The position numbers and the translations under genes are program-made. A stretch of 64,000 nt of DNA from an uncultured Lachnospiraceae bacterium (GTDB lineage: Bacteria > Bacillota > Clostridia > Lachnospirales > Lachnospiraceae), in NCBI GenBank assembly GCA_910578475.1, contig CAJTRK010000005.1, positions 84,302 through 148,301 of the forward strand. The letters run 5' to 3'. Each line of letters opens with the position of its first letter. Positions within the stretch are counted from its first letter, which is position 1. The notes under the pieces were generated by a model. The model was given only the letters and a program-made list of their open reading frames with translations, had not been told where the DNA came from and made no database searches. Shown here one piece after another: positions 53,894-61,499 of this stretch.

Positions 53894-55099
53894 ATGATTC
53901 AGGTAGCGGTTTTAGGATATGGTACGGTAGGAAGCGGCGTTGTGGAAGTCATTGAAACAAACAAAGCGGATATTAATAAGAAGGCGGGAACGGAACTGAA
54001 TATCAAGTATATTCTGGATTTGAGAGATTTTCCGGGAGACCCTTACGAAAATAAAGTGGTACACGATTTCAATATCATACTGGAAGACCCGGAAGTCACC
54101 GTCATATGTGAGACGATGGGAGGCATTGAGCCTGCCTATACGTTTTCCAAAAAGGCGATTCTTGCGGGCAAAAGCGTCTGCACCTCCAATAAAGAACTCG
54201 TTGCCAATCATGGCTCGGAGCTGATACGGCTTGCCAAAGAGAATCATTGTAATTATCTGTTTGAAGCGAGCGTGGGCGGCGGGATTCCGATTATCCGCCC
54301 TCTGAACTATTCTCTGACAGCGGAAAAACTGGATGCGATTACGGGTATTCTGAACGGTACGACGAATTATATTCTGACCAAGATGGATGAAGACGGCGCC
54401 GATTTCGCGGATGTTTTGAAAGAAGCACAGGAAAAAGGCTATGCGGAAAGAAAGCCGGAAGCGGATGTCGAAGGATATGACGCATGCAGAAAAATAGCGA
54501 TACTCTCTTCCCTGATGAAGGGAGAGACCGTTAATTATGAGAAAATTTACACGGAAGGAATTACGAAGATTACGGCGGATGATTTTGCATATGCAAAGAA
54601 AATGAACCGTTCCATTAAGCTGCTTGCCATGAGCAAGGGAACGGAAGACGGATTTTTTGCGATGGTTGCGCCCTTTATGATTCCGGAAGAACATCCGTTA
54701 TTTAATGTAAAAGGCGTATTCAATGCGGTATATGTGCATGGAAATATGCTTGGCGATACCATGTATTACGGAAGAGGCGCCGGAAAACTGCCGACGGCGA
54801 GCGCGGTTGTCTCCGATATCGTGGATTGCGCGAGACATCCGGGCAAGACCATTATGTGCTTCTGGGATGATTCACAGGTGGAGCTGATGGATATTGCCGA
54901 TACGAAACGCCGTTTCTTTGTCCGTGTCAGTGCGGATAAAAAGGCTGAAGCGGCGGCGTTATTCACCTCTTTTGAAGAGGTGGATGCCGGCATAGCGGGA
55001 GAATTTGCATTTATAACAGGTGTTATGACTGAAAAAGAATTTGATGAGAAAATAGCATCCGTCGGCGGTGCACTGAACAGAATCCGTCTGGAAAATTAA
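53894..55099 (+). CDS. hom: Homoserine dehydrogenase
   Basis: A 401-residue protein. NAD(P) fold VLGYGTVGSGVVEVI, catalytic-domain motifs ASVGGGIPIIRPL, GILNGTTNYILTKM and EAQEKGYAERKPEADVEGYDACRK. Makes homoserine, the branch point to threonine and methionine. The C-terminal part (after residue 330) looks ACT-like (RRFFVRVSADKKAEAAALF), suggesting feedback control by threonine. GAGAGGG precedes the start. Confidence 0.95.
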   Translation: MIQVAVLGYGTVGSGVVEVIETNKADINKKAGTELNIKYILDLRDFPGDPYENKVVHDFNIILEDPEVTVICETMGGIEPAYTFSKKAILAGKSVCTSNKELVANHGSELIRLAKENHCNYLFEASVGGGIPIIRPLNYSLTAEKLDAITGILNGTTNYILTKMDEDGADFADVLKEAQEKGYAERKPEADVEGYDACRKIAILSSLMKGETVNYEKIYTEGITKITADDFAYAKKMNRSIKLLAMSKGTEDGFFAMVAPFMIPEEHPLFNVKGVFNAVYVHGNMLGDTMYYGRGAGKLPTASAVVSDIVDCARHPGKTIMCFWDDSQVELMDIADTKRRFFVRVSADKKAEAAALFTSFEEVDAGIAGEFAFITGVMTEKEFDEKIASVGGALNRIRLEN

Positions 55100-55137
55100 G
55101 GCTTTGCCGGATAAAAGAATCAAAGATGAATGTATTT

Positions 55138-55199
55138 GAGACGAATACATTCGAGACGAATATATTCGTCTATGCAAATGTTGTGCCTGCGGTTCAAAT
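55138..55199. repeat. Tandem 15-bp repeat and palindrome between hom and the ApgM-family gene
   Basis: GAGACGAATACATTC and GAGACGAATATATTC are adjacent (55138-55167), and the second lies in a perfect 16-bp palindrome GACGAATATATTCGTC (55155-55170). A hairpin GCCTGCG / CGCAGGC (about 55182-55208) follows and leads into the shared start-codon leader. Confidence 0.6.
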
Positions 55200-55201
55200 T
55201 C

Positions 55202-55233
55202 GCAGGCTATGGAAAGGCATGATTATTAATATG
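55202..55233 (+). promoter_or_regulatory. Shared start-codon leader, copy E (ApgM-family gene)
   Basis: GCAGGCTATGGAAAGG, CATGATTAT, TAAT, with ATG at 55231. The GCAGGC is the right half of a hairpin. Confidence 0.65.
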
Positions 55234-56433
55234 AAATATATAATCGTTTTGGGCGATGGAATGGCGGATGAACCAATCGAGAACCTTGACGGGAAAACGC
55301 CCCTTGAATATGCCGTGACGCCTGCAATGGATTTGCTGAGCAAAAAGGCGGAAATCGGCATGGTACACACAATTCCGGAAGGGATGAAGCCGGGGTCCGA
55401 TACGGCAAACCTGGCTGTGCTCGGCTATGACCCGAAAAAGTATTATTCCGGCCGTTCGCCGTTGGAGGCGCTCAGCATCGGCGTTCCGATGCAGGATACG
55501 GATATTGCGATTCGGTGTAATATCGTGACGATTTCGGAAGAGGACGTACCTTTTGAAGAACAGACGATTATCGACCACAGCGCGGACGAAATCAGTACGG
55601 AAGACTGTGCCGTGCTGCTTCATGCGGTCAGAGAAGAGCTGGAAAACGACGGATACAAATTTTATGTCGGTACAAGTTACAGGCACTGTCTGATTTGGAA
55701 AAACGGTAAAGTCGTAGAACTGACGCCGCCCCATGATGTGCTGACACAGACCGTCGGGCAGTATCTGCCGAGAGAGGAAGCCTTACGGGAGATGATGAAA
55801 AAGAGCTATGAAATTCTCGTCAATCATCCTATGAATATGGAAAGAAAAAAGAAAGGACTGCATCCGGCCAACTGTTGTTGGTTCTGGGGAGCAGGCACGA
55901 AGCCGATGCTGTCTTCTTTTGAGGAAAAGACCGGGAAAAAGGGCATGATGGTGTCCGCAGTCGATTTATTAAAAGGGATTGCCGTCGGCGCTGGCATGGG
56001 TGTAGCCGAAGTGGAAGGCGCGAACGGCGGTCTTCATACGAATTATGAAGGAAAAACACAGGCGGCGCTCCATGCGCTATTGCAGGATGGATATGATTTT
56101 GCCTATATCCACCTCGAAGCCCCGGACGAGATGGGGCATCAGGGCAGCGCACAGCGGAAGATACAGGCGATTGAATATCTGGATGAAAGAGTCGTCGGGC
56201 CGTTACGGAAGGCGCTGGATGCGGAAGGCGTTTCATATCGCCTGCTGGTGCTCCCAGACCATCCGACGCCTGTCAGGGTCAGAACCCATACGGCGGACAG
56301 TGTGCCCTATCTGCTTTACGACAGTACGATGGAGCTTGATAAAACATGGAATTATAATGAAAAGGAAGGGGCCGCAAGCGGCAATTATTTTCCGGAAGGA
56401 CATAAGTTGATAGACCATTTGTTTTCACGCTGA
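55231..56433 (+). CDS. ApgM-family enzyme, probable homoserine kinase
   Basis: A 400-residue protein of the archaeal-type cofactor-independent phosphoglycerate mutase family (alkaline phosphatase superfamily). Metal/active-site segments: MKYIIVLGDGMADEP, PGSDTANLAVLGYDP, EAPDEMGHQG and LVLPDHPTPV. A subgroup clustered with hom and lysC is annotated as proposed homoserine kinase (TIGR02535) and one such enzyme has been reported to act in threonine synthesis. Lying between hom and lysC, that role is favoured here over glycolysis. thrB and thrC are not in the window. Confidence 0.8.
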   Translation: MKYIIVLGDGMADEPIENLDGKTPLEYAVTPAMDLLSKKAEIGMVHTIPEGMKPGSDTANLAVLGYDPKKYYSGRSPLEALSIGVPMQDTDIAIRCNIVTISEEDVPFEEQTIIDHSADEISTEDCAVLLHAVREELENDGYKFYVGTSYRHCLIWKNGKVVELTPPHDVLTQTVGQYLPREEALREMMKKSYEILVNHPMNMERKKKGLHPANCCWFWGAGTKPMLSSFEEKTGKKGMMVSAVDLLKGIAVGAGMGVAEVEGANGGLHTNYEGKTQAALHALLQDGYDFAYIHLEAPDEMGHQGSAQRKIQAIEYLDERVVGPLRKALDAEGVSYRLLVLPDHPTPVRVRTHTADSVPYLLYDSTMELDKTWNYNEKEGAASGNYFPEGHKLIDHLFSR

Positions 56434-56460
56434 CGCGGACAGCGTTCGGCAGCATAAATC

Positions 56461-56491
56461 GCAGGCTGAGAAAGGAACAGTTATAAAGATG
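56461..56491 (+). promoter_or_regulatory. Shared start-codon leader, copy F (lysC)
   Basis: GCAGGCTGAGAAAGG (two bases shorter than A-D), AACAGTTAT, AAAG, with ATG at 56489. The inner ATG is lost but the final ATG is kept. Confidence 0.6.
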
Positions 56492-57808
56492 AGAAAAGTA
56501 GTAAAATTTGGCGGGAGCTCTCTCGCCAGTGCGGAACAGTTCAAAAAAGTCGGTAACATTATCCATGCGGATGCGGAACGAAAGTTTGTCGTACCGTCTG
56601 CCCCCGGCAAACGGGATGCGGATGACACGAAAGTGACGGATATGCTCTATGAATGCTATGACCTGGCGGAAGCGGGGAAAGATTTTAAAGAACAGTTACA
56701 GGCGATTAAGGCGCGGTATCAGGAGATAATCGACGGACTTTCCTTAAAATTGTCTCTGGAAAACGAATTTAAGACAATCGAGAAGAATTTTAAAGAAAAG
56801 GCTGGCAGCGATTATGCGGCGTCCAGAGGCGAATTTCTGAACGGCATCATCATGGCCGCGTATCTCGGTTTTGAATTTGTGGATGCGGCGGAAGTCATCC
56901 GTTTCAACGAGCATGGCGAATTTGATGCGGAGACGACGAACAAACTGATGGGAGAACGCCTTTCTCACTTAAAGGCCGCGGTTATTCCGGGCTTCTATGG
57001 CGCAAGAGAAGACGGAACGGTCAAAACTTTTTCCCGCGGCGGTTCCGATATTACCGGTTCTATCGTAGCAAGAGCAGTTAAGGCGGATGTATATGAAAAC
57101 TGGACGGATGTATCAGGATTTCTTGTTGCCGACCCGAGAATCATTTATAAACCGGAGCCGATTTCGACGATTACATACAAAGAACTGCGTGAGTTGGCCT
57201 ATATGGGAGCGAGCGTTCTTCACGAAGACGCTATTTTCCCGGTCAGAAGAGAAGGGATTCCGATTAATATCAGAAATACCAACGCGCCGGAGGACGAGGG
57301 AACCTGGATTGTGGAAAGCACCTGCCAGAAGCCCAAATATGTTATCACCGGAATTGCCGGAAAGAAAGGTTTTTGTGCGGTCAACATCGAAAAGGACTCC
57401 ATGAATTCGGAAGTTGGTTTTGGCAGAAAAGTCTTACAGGTCTTTGAGGACAGCGGCATTTCATTTGAGCATGTTCCGTCGGGAATCGATACGATGACGG
57501 TTTTTGTGCATCAGGATGAGTTTATGCACAAAGAACAGAAAGTAGTGTCGGGTATTCACAGACTTGCCGATCCGGATACCATTGAAATTGAAGCGGACCT
57601 GGCGTTGATTGCGGTTGTCGGCCGCGGCATGAAGTCTACGAGAGGAACGGCCGGCCGTATTTTTTCCGCGCTGGCGCATTCCAATGTCAATGTCAAAATG
57701 ATAGACCAGGGCTCCAGCGAGCTGAATATCATTATCGGCGTCGCGAATGCCGATTTTGAAACCGCGATTAAGGCAATTTATGATATCTTCGTATTATATC
57801 AGCTATAA
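56489..57808 (+). CDS. lysC: Aspartate kinase
   Basis: A 439-residue aspartokinase that makes aspartyl phosphate for lysine, threonine and methionine. N-terminal VVKFGGSSLASAEQF, SRGGSDITGSIVARAV, NWTDVSGFLVADPR, and two C-terminal ACT regions (KGFCAVNIEKDSMNSEVG; ALIAVVGRGMKSTRG) for feedback inhibition. Completes the hom-kinase-lysC cluster. No lysine riboswitch is visible upstream. Confidence 0.95.
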   Translation: MRKVVKFGGSSLASAEQFKKVGNIIHADAERKFVVPSAPGKRDADDTKVTDMLYECYDLAEAGKDFKEQLQAIKARYQEIIDGLSLKLSLENEFKTIEKNFKEKAGSDYAASRGEFLNGIIMAAYLGFEFVDAAEVIRFNEHGEFDAETTNKLMGERLSHLKAAVIPGFYGAREDGTVKTFSRGGSDITGSIVARAVKADVYENWTDVSGFLVADPRIIYKPEPISTITYKELRELAYMGASVLHEDAIFPVRREGIPINIRNTNAPEDEGTWIVESTCQKPKYVITGIAGKKGFCAVNIEKDSMNSEVGFGRKVLQVFEDSGISFEHVPSGIDTMTVFVHQDEFMHKEQKVVSGIHRLADPDTIEIEADLALIAVVGRGMKSTRGTAGRIFSALAHSNVNVKMIDQGSSELNIIIGVANADFETAIKAIYDIFVLYQL

Positions 57809-57810
57809 TA

Positions 57811-57839
57811 TTTACATTTTTTGTGAAATGTGCTATATT
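57811..57839 (+). promoter_or_regulatory. Promoter and long leader of the hydrogenase-like sensor gene
   Basis: TTTACA (57811-57816), 17-bp spacer and extended TGC-TATATT (57834-57839). The gene starts 230 bases later. The leader contains paired AAGCCGG and CTTCCGGC segments and ends in the shared start-codon leader. Confidence 0.55.
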
Positions 57840-58037
57840 ATTATAGGCATCTATCCGAATACGGGGACATAATGTACAACATTTGACGAATAAAATCTAA
57901 AAACCAGTGCTGAATATCTGCATTTTGTGCTCATGTTCAAAGGAAGCCGGAACGAGCCGGAACGGGGAATATCCGGACCGAGAAAAATCATCTTGCGAAT
58001 ATTGTGTCGGCGCTTCCGGCGTCTTGTCACATAATTC

Positions 58038-58070
58038 GCAGGCTGAGAGAAAGGCATGGTTATCAATATG
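58038..58070 (+). promoter_or_regulatory. Shared start-codon leader, copy C (hydrogenase-like sensor)
   Basis: GCAGGCTGAGAGAAAGG, CATGGTTAT, CAAT, with ATG at 58068. Identical to copies A and B up to the variable bases. Confidence 0.75.
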
Positions 58071-60026
58071 GTTAAGACGACAAATGATTCATTGGTGTTT
58101 ACAAATGACAATTGCATCGGCTGTAATAAGTGTATCTCCGTATGTCCTGTTCTGACGGCTAATTACGCGGTGAATGAACATGAGCAGAACAAAATTATTG
58201 TGGATGGAAAACAGTGCATCAGCTGTGGAGCTTGTTTTGATGCCTGTGAACATCAGGCAAGAGAATACCGTGACGACACGGAGCGTTTTTTTGAAGACCT
58301 GAAAAAAGGAGAAAAGATATCTCTGCTCCTTGCGCCTGCCTTTCGTGCAAATTATCCGAAAGAATATGCCACGGTGCTTGGCGGGCTGAAAGAACTGGGT
58401 GTGAACCGCATTATCAGTATCAGCTTTGGTGCGGATATCACAACATGGGCTTATATCAAATATATCACAGAACATCACTTCAATGGCGGCATTTCGCAGC
58501 CATGTCCGGCAATCGTAAGTTATATAGAGAAATATATACCGGAACTGATTCCCAACCTCGTACCCGTGCATTCGCCCCTGATGTGCGGCGCAATTTATGT
58601 CAGAAAATACATGAAAGTGCCGGACAAACTGGCGTTTATCAGTCCGTGCATTGCGAAGAAGAATGAAATAGAAGATTCCAACTGCGGCGGTTATGTATCG
58701 TATAATGTCACCTTTGACCATCTGATGAAATATGTCAGAGAACATAAGATTTCCGGAAAGCCTGTGAAAGATGAAATCGAATACGGACTTGGTTCCATTT
58801 ATCCGATGCCGGGCGGATTGAAAGAAAATGTGTACTGGTTCTGCGGTGAGGACATTTTTGTACGACAGATAGAAGGCGAGAAGCATGCGTATGAATTTTT
58901 GGAAGATTACAAAGAAAGAGTTCTGAACGGAAAAGAGCTTCCTTTCATGGTAGACGCACTCAACTGCGCAAAAGGCTGCCTGTATGGCACGGCAGTCGAA
59001 GAAGAGAATGCGAAGTGTGACGATACGCTGTATGAAGTACAGAAAATCAAAGCGGCAAGCAAGCATAACGGAAAAGCAGGCGCGTGGAGTAAAAATCTGA
59101 CGCCGAAACAAAGGCTGGCCCGCTTTAATAAGCAGTTCAGGAACCTGAACATCGACGATTTTATCAGGCACTATACGGATAAATCGGCGGAAGTGAGAAT
59201 CAACTATCCGGACACATCGGAATTGAACACTATTTTTGAAACGATGGAGAAAACAAGGGCTGAAAGGCAGACAATCAACTGTTCCGCCTGTGGTTATAAG
59301 ACCTGTGCGGATATGGCGGCGGCAATCTATAACGGCTGTAATACAAAAGATAACTGTATCCATTACATAAAAGATGCCGTTATGAAAGAAAAACTTGTTG
59401 CGGAAGAATTATCCATAGAAATGCAGGAAAAGAACGAAGTAATCGAACTGAGAAATCAACAGATTTCACAGGTAGTCGGGGAAGTTGCAGTCGATTTCGA
59501 CAGTCTGGATATTTCTATCAGCGAAATGTCTATGGGTAATAACAGCAATGCGGAAGAAAGTACCGGAATTTCCATGTCCATGAGCGAAGTCGTAACGTTC
59601 TGCAATGATTTGCGTTCCGCATTGACGCAGATTCAGGACTTGCTGGCGAAGCTGGAAGAAAATAACCTGGAAATCACCAACGTAGCGGAAGAGACAAATC
59701 TGCTTGCGTTAAATGCAAGTATTGAAGCGGCAAGGGCGGGCGAATCCGGCAGAGGCTTTGCCATTATCGCGGAAAATATCAAGAAACTGGCGGATTCTTC
59801 CAAAGACACGGCGAGCGACAGCGACCGGAATAAGGAAGAAATTCAGAATGCGATTATAAACCTGTTGGGAAATGCGGAGAAATTAATCGATGTCATTGAC
59901 GGCGTCAATATCCGGGTAACGAATCTGGCGGCTTCCACCGAAGAAATTGCGGCGTCAGCTGATATGATTAGCTCCATTTCTTCCGATTTAAGAGGAAAAT
60001 TGCGGAACCTTGAGAGTGGTAACTAA
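58068..60026 (+). CDS. [FeFe]-hydrogenase-like / chemoreceptor signalling fusion
   Basis: About 652 residues. Two [4Fe-4S] ferredoxin motifs (CIGCNKCISVCP; CISCGACFDACE), then a hydrogenase H-cluster-like domain with SQPCPAIVSY, FISPCIAKKNEIED and NCAKGCLYG in place of the L1-L3 motifs. A further Fe-S domain (CSACGYKTCADM...GCN) follows, then a C-terminal methyl-accepting chemotaxis signalling hairpin (EETNLLALNASIEAARAG). There is no membrane span, so it is a soluble receptor-like protein. Family knowledge (sensory group C hydrogenases) suggests redox or H2 sensing; enzyme activity is uncertain. Confidence 0.88.
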   Translation: MVKTTNDSLVFTNDNCIGCNKCISVCPVLTANYAVNEHEQNKIIVDGKQCISCGACFDACEHQAREYRDDTERFFEDLKKGEKISLLLAPAFRANYPKEYATVLGGLKELGVNRIISISFGADITTWAYIKYITEHHFNGGISQPCPAIVSYIEKYIPELIPNLVPVHSPLMCGAIYVRKYMKVPDKLAFISPCIAKKNEIEDSNCGGYVSYNVTFDHLMKYVREHKISGKPVKDEIEYGLGSIYPMPGGLKENVYWFCGEDIFVRQIEGEKHAYEFLEDYKERVLNGKELPFMVDALNCAKGCLYGTAVEEENAKCDDTLYEVQKIKAASKHNGKAGAWSKNLTPKQRLARFNKQFRNLNIDDFIRHYTDKSAEVRINYPDTSELNTIFETMEKTRAERQTINCSACGYKTCADMAAAIYNGCNTKDNCIHYIKDAVMKEKLVAEELSIEMQEKNEVIELRNQQISQVVGEVAVDFDSLDISISEMSMGNNSNAEESTGISMSMSEVVTFCNDLRSALTQIQDLLAKLEENNLEITNVAEETNLLALNASIEAARAGESGRGFAIIAENIKKLADSSKDTASDSDRNKEEIQNAIINLLGNAEKLIDVIDGVNIRVTNLAASTEEIAASADMISSISSDLRGKLRNLESGN

Positions 60027-60054
60027 ACAGAAGGGACAATCAACAAAATGAAAT

Positions 60055-60098
60055 GGCTCCATACCGGGAAGGATGTAACCGATATGGAGCCTTTTTTT
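60055..60098 (+). terminator. Rho-independent terminator
   Basis: Stem GGCTCCATA / TATGGAGCC with a long loop, followed by seven T residues. Confidence 0.88.
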
Positions 60099-60109
60099 AT
60101 ATCCCAGTT

Positions 60110-60745
60110 TTAATATCCCAGGTCTTCCGCCACCAGATAGACTTTAATTCTTCCGGTGTGGCCGCTCCTTCTCGTAACAACGATTTGATTGCAGAAACAT
60201 TCCGGTGAAAGACAGTCGTGACAGTGACCGGTTGCGGCACATGGCAGTTTCCGGTTCAGCCGGACAGCGTTGGCAGGGGACGCCATATTTCGGACTCTTG
60301 CAACACCGCTTTCCACATCCGTAACAATTTTATTCATACCGACAACGATGATGACATGGGAAGGACCCTGAATCAGACAGGCAACTCGATTTCCGTTGCC
60401 GTCGATGTTGATGAGCTCGCCTTCAATCGTTACCGCATTGCTGCTAATCAGATAATAATCCGCAAGCACGGTTTTGGTATACAGAGCTCTCGCTTCTTCT
60501 GGATTTCTGGCAGCAGCCCTGTCAATCAGCTCATAGGCGCCGTTATGTACGGCATCCATCAATCCGGTTTCTTTAATCGTTTCGCTGCCGCCCCAACTGA
60601 TGACGCTGCCCTGCGGGATAGAATCAATGACTGCCTTTACACAGTCAGCGCTGCTTTCGAAAAAATATCCCTCCATATTTCTTTTTTGCAGATTTTCAAT
60701 TATAGTCTTTGCCATTGCAGAAAATGCTTCTTTTTTTGGTGACAT
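60110..60745 (-). CDS. LUD domain protein (lactate-utilisation type)
   Basis: About 211 residues from MSPKKEAFSAMAKTI; GGAGGA lies six bases upstream, and a longer start at 60811 is less likely. It is a LutC/YkgG-like LUD protein: GSVISWGGSETIKETGLMD, DYYLISSNAVTIEGELINID and VIIVVGMNKIVTDVESGVARV. A Cys cluster near the end (GHCHDCLSPECFCN) may bind metal. LUD proteins often go with lactate or redox enzymes; no lutA/lutB genes are adjacent. Confidence 0.85.
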   Translation of the reverse strand: MSPKKEAFSAMAKTIIENLQKRNMEGYFFESSADCVKAVIDSIPQGSVISWGGSETIKETGLMDAVHNGAYELIDRAAARNPEEARALYTKTVLADYYLISSNAVTIEGELINIDGNGNRVACLIQGPSHVIIVVGMNKIVTDVESGVARVRNMASPANAVRLNRKLPCAATGHCHDCLSPECFCNQIVVTRRSGHTGRIKVYLVAEDLGY

Positions 60746-60938
60746 ATAGAATCCTCCATTCTTCATGACATTTTGCCGGTTTTCGAACACGTCGAAAGCG
60801 GCAGGTTCCATATTCCCATTTTATCAGCTTTCCTGAGAATAATATAACTGTAAAAATAGGCAAAAAATGACAATAGAGTGATTTTTTGTAATAAATAGAA
60901 GAAAATTGAAAAAATTAAAAGAAATTTTAGAAAATGTG

Positions 60939-60966
60939 TTGACAAATTAAAATCACATGGTATAAT
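60939..60966 (+). promoter_or_regulatory. Strong promoter of the purine-rich transcript
   Basis: TTGACA (60939-60944), 16-bp spacer, TATAAT (60961-60966): both hexamers match the sigma-A consensus perfectly. Confidence 0.8.
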
Positions 60967-60972
60967 AAAACC

Positions 60973-61300
60973 ATAAACAAACAAATTCACATAGATACTA
61001 TAAAAGAAAGCGAGGTACGGACCACCAAAAACTTAAACTGAATCCATTTTAAAGTACAAATGAATAAGGAACTAAAGACAAGGCAGATAGAGAAGACCGA
61101 AAGGTTGAATCTATAAGAATCGTAATCGAGTACAGAAGAGAAAGTAACGAAGGACAGAAGAAAAAAGAAGAAGCCGTTACAGTATATTCATACGAAAGAG
61201 AAATGGAAAGAGTACGAAGGAAGAAAAGTGGAGGTACAGGCCATTGGATAGTACAGTTTAGAAGCGGGTGTTAATCGAAAGGATTAATGCCCGCTTCCTC
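60973..61300 (+). ncRNA. Putative purine-rich non-coding RNA or structured leader
   Basis: About 325 bases downstream of a consensus promoter, rich in A and G, with many GAAAG and AAGGA motifs. It ends in a long hairpin around GAAGCGGGTGTTAATC-GAAA-GGATTAATGCCCGCTTC (61261-61297). No ORF with a ribosome binding site; a 68-codon open frame (to the TAA at 61272) has no normal start except an internal ATG, and an 18-codon ORF begins at 61060. It matches none of tmRNA, SRP, RNase P or 6S that I can recognise. Fills most of the 750-bp gap with no gene. Confidence 0.5.
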
Positions 61301-61467
61301 GTTATGTATTTCTGTGGTAAAAAAAGTCATAATTGGACGCAAAAGTAAAAATTATGTGGTAAAATGTAGGGAAATGGGTTATGATATACTATATCTAGTG
61401 TATGATACAGTACACTGGTATGGGTTAATGGAAACGGAATGTGCCGGTACACTATATACCGGTGTTT

Positions 61468-61499
61468 GCAGGCTGAGAGAAAGGCTGGTTATCTGTATG
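61468..61499 (+). promoter_or_regulatory. Shared start-codon leader, copy D (GH3 gene)
   Basis: GCAGGCTGAGAGAAAGG, CTGGTTAT, CTGT, with ATG at 61497. One base is deleted so the inner ATG is lost, leaving the second ATG. Confidence 0.75.

Noticed and set aside
56434..56488. Lysine riboswitch before lysC
   Set aside because: The gap is only 55 bases, and no conserved lysine-aptamer sequences are visible.
58089..59363. 424-codon minus-strand ORF
   Set aside because: Lies wholly antisense to the hydrogenase-like/chemoreceptor gene, has no ribosome binding site and no recognisable domain.
60973..61300. tmRNA, SRP RNA, RNase P or 6S RNA
   Set aside because: No tRNA-like end, no SRP GGAAGCAGCC-type loop and no RNase P core motifs could be found, so I leave it as an unassigned RNA.
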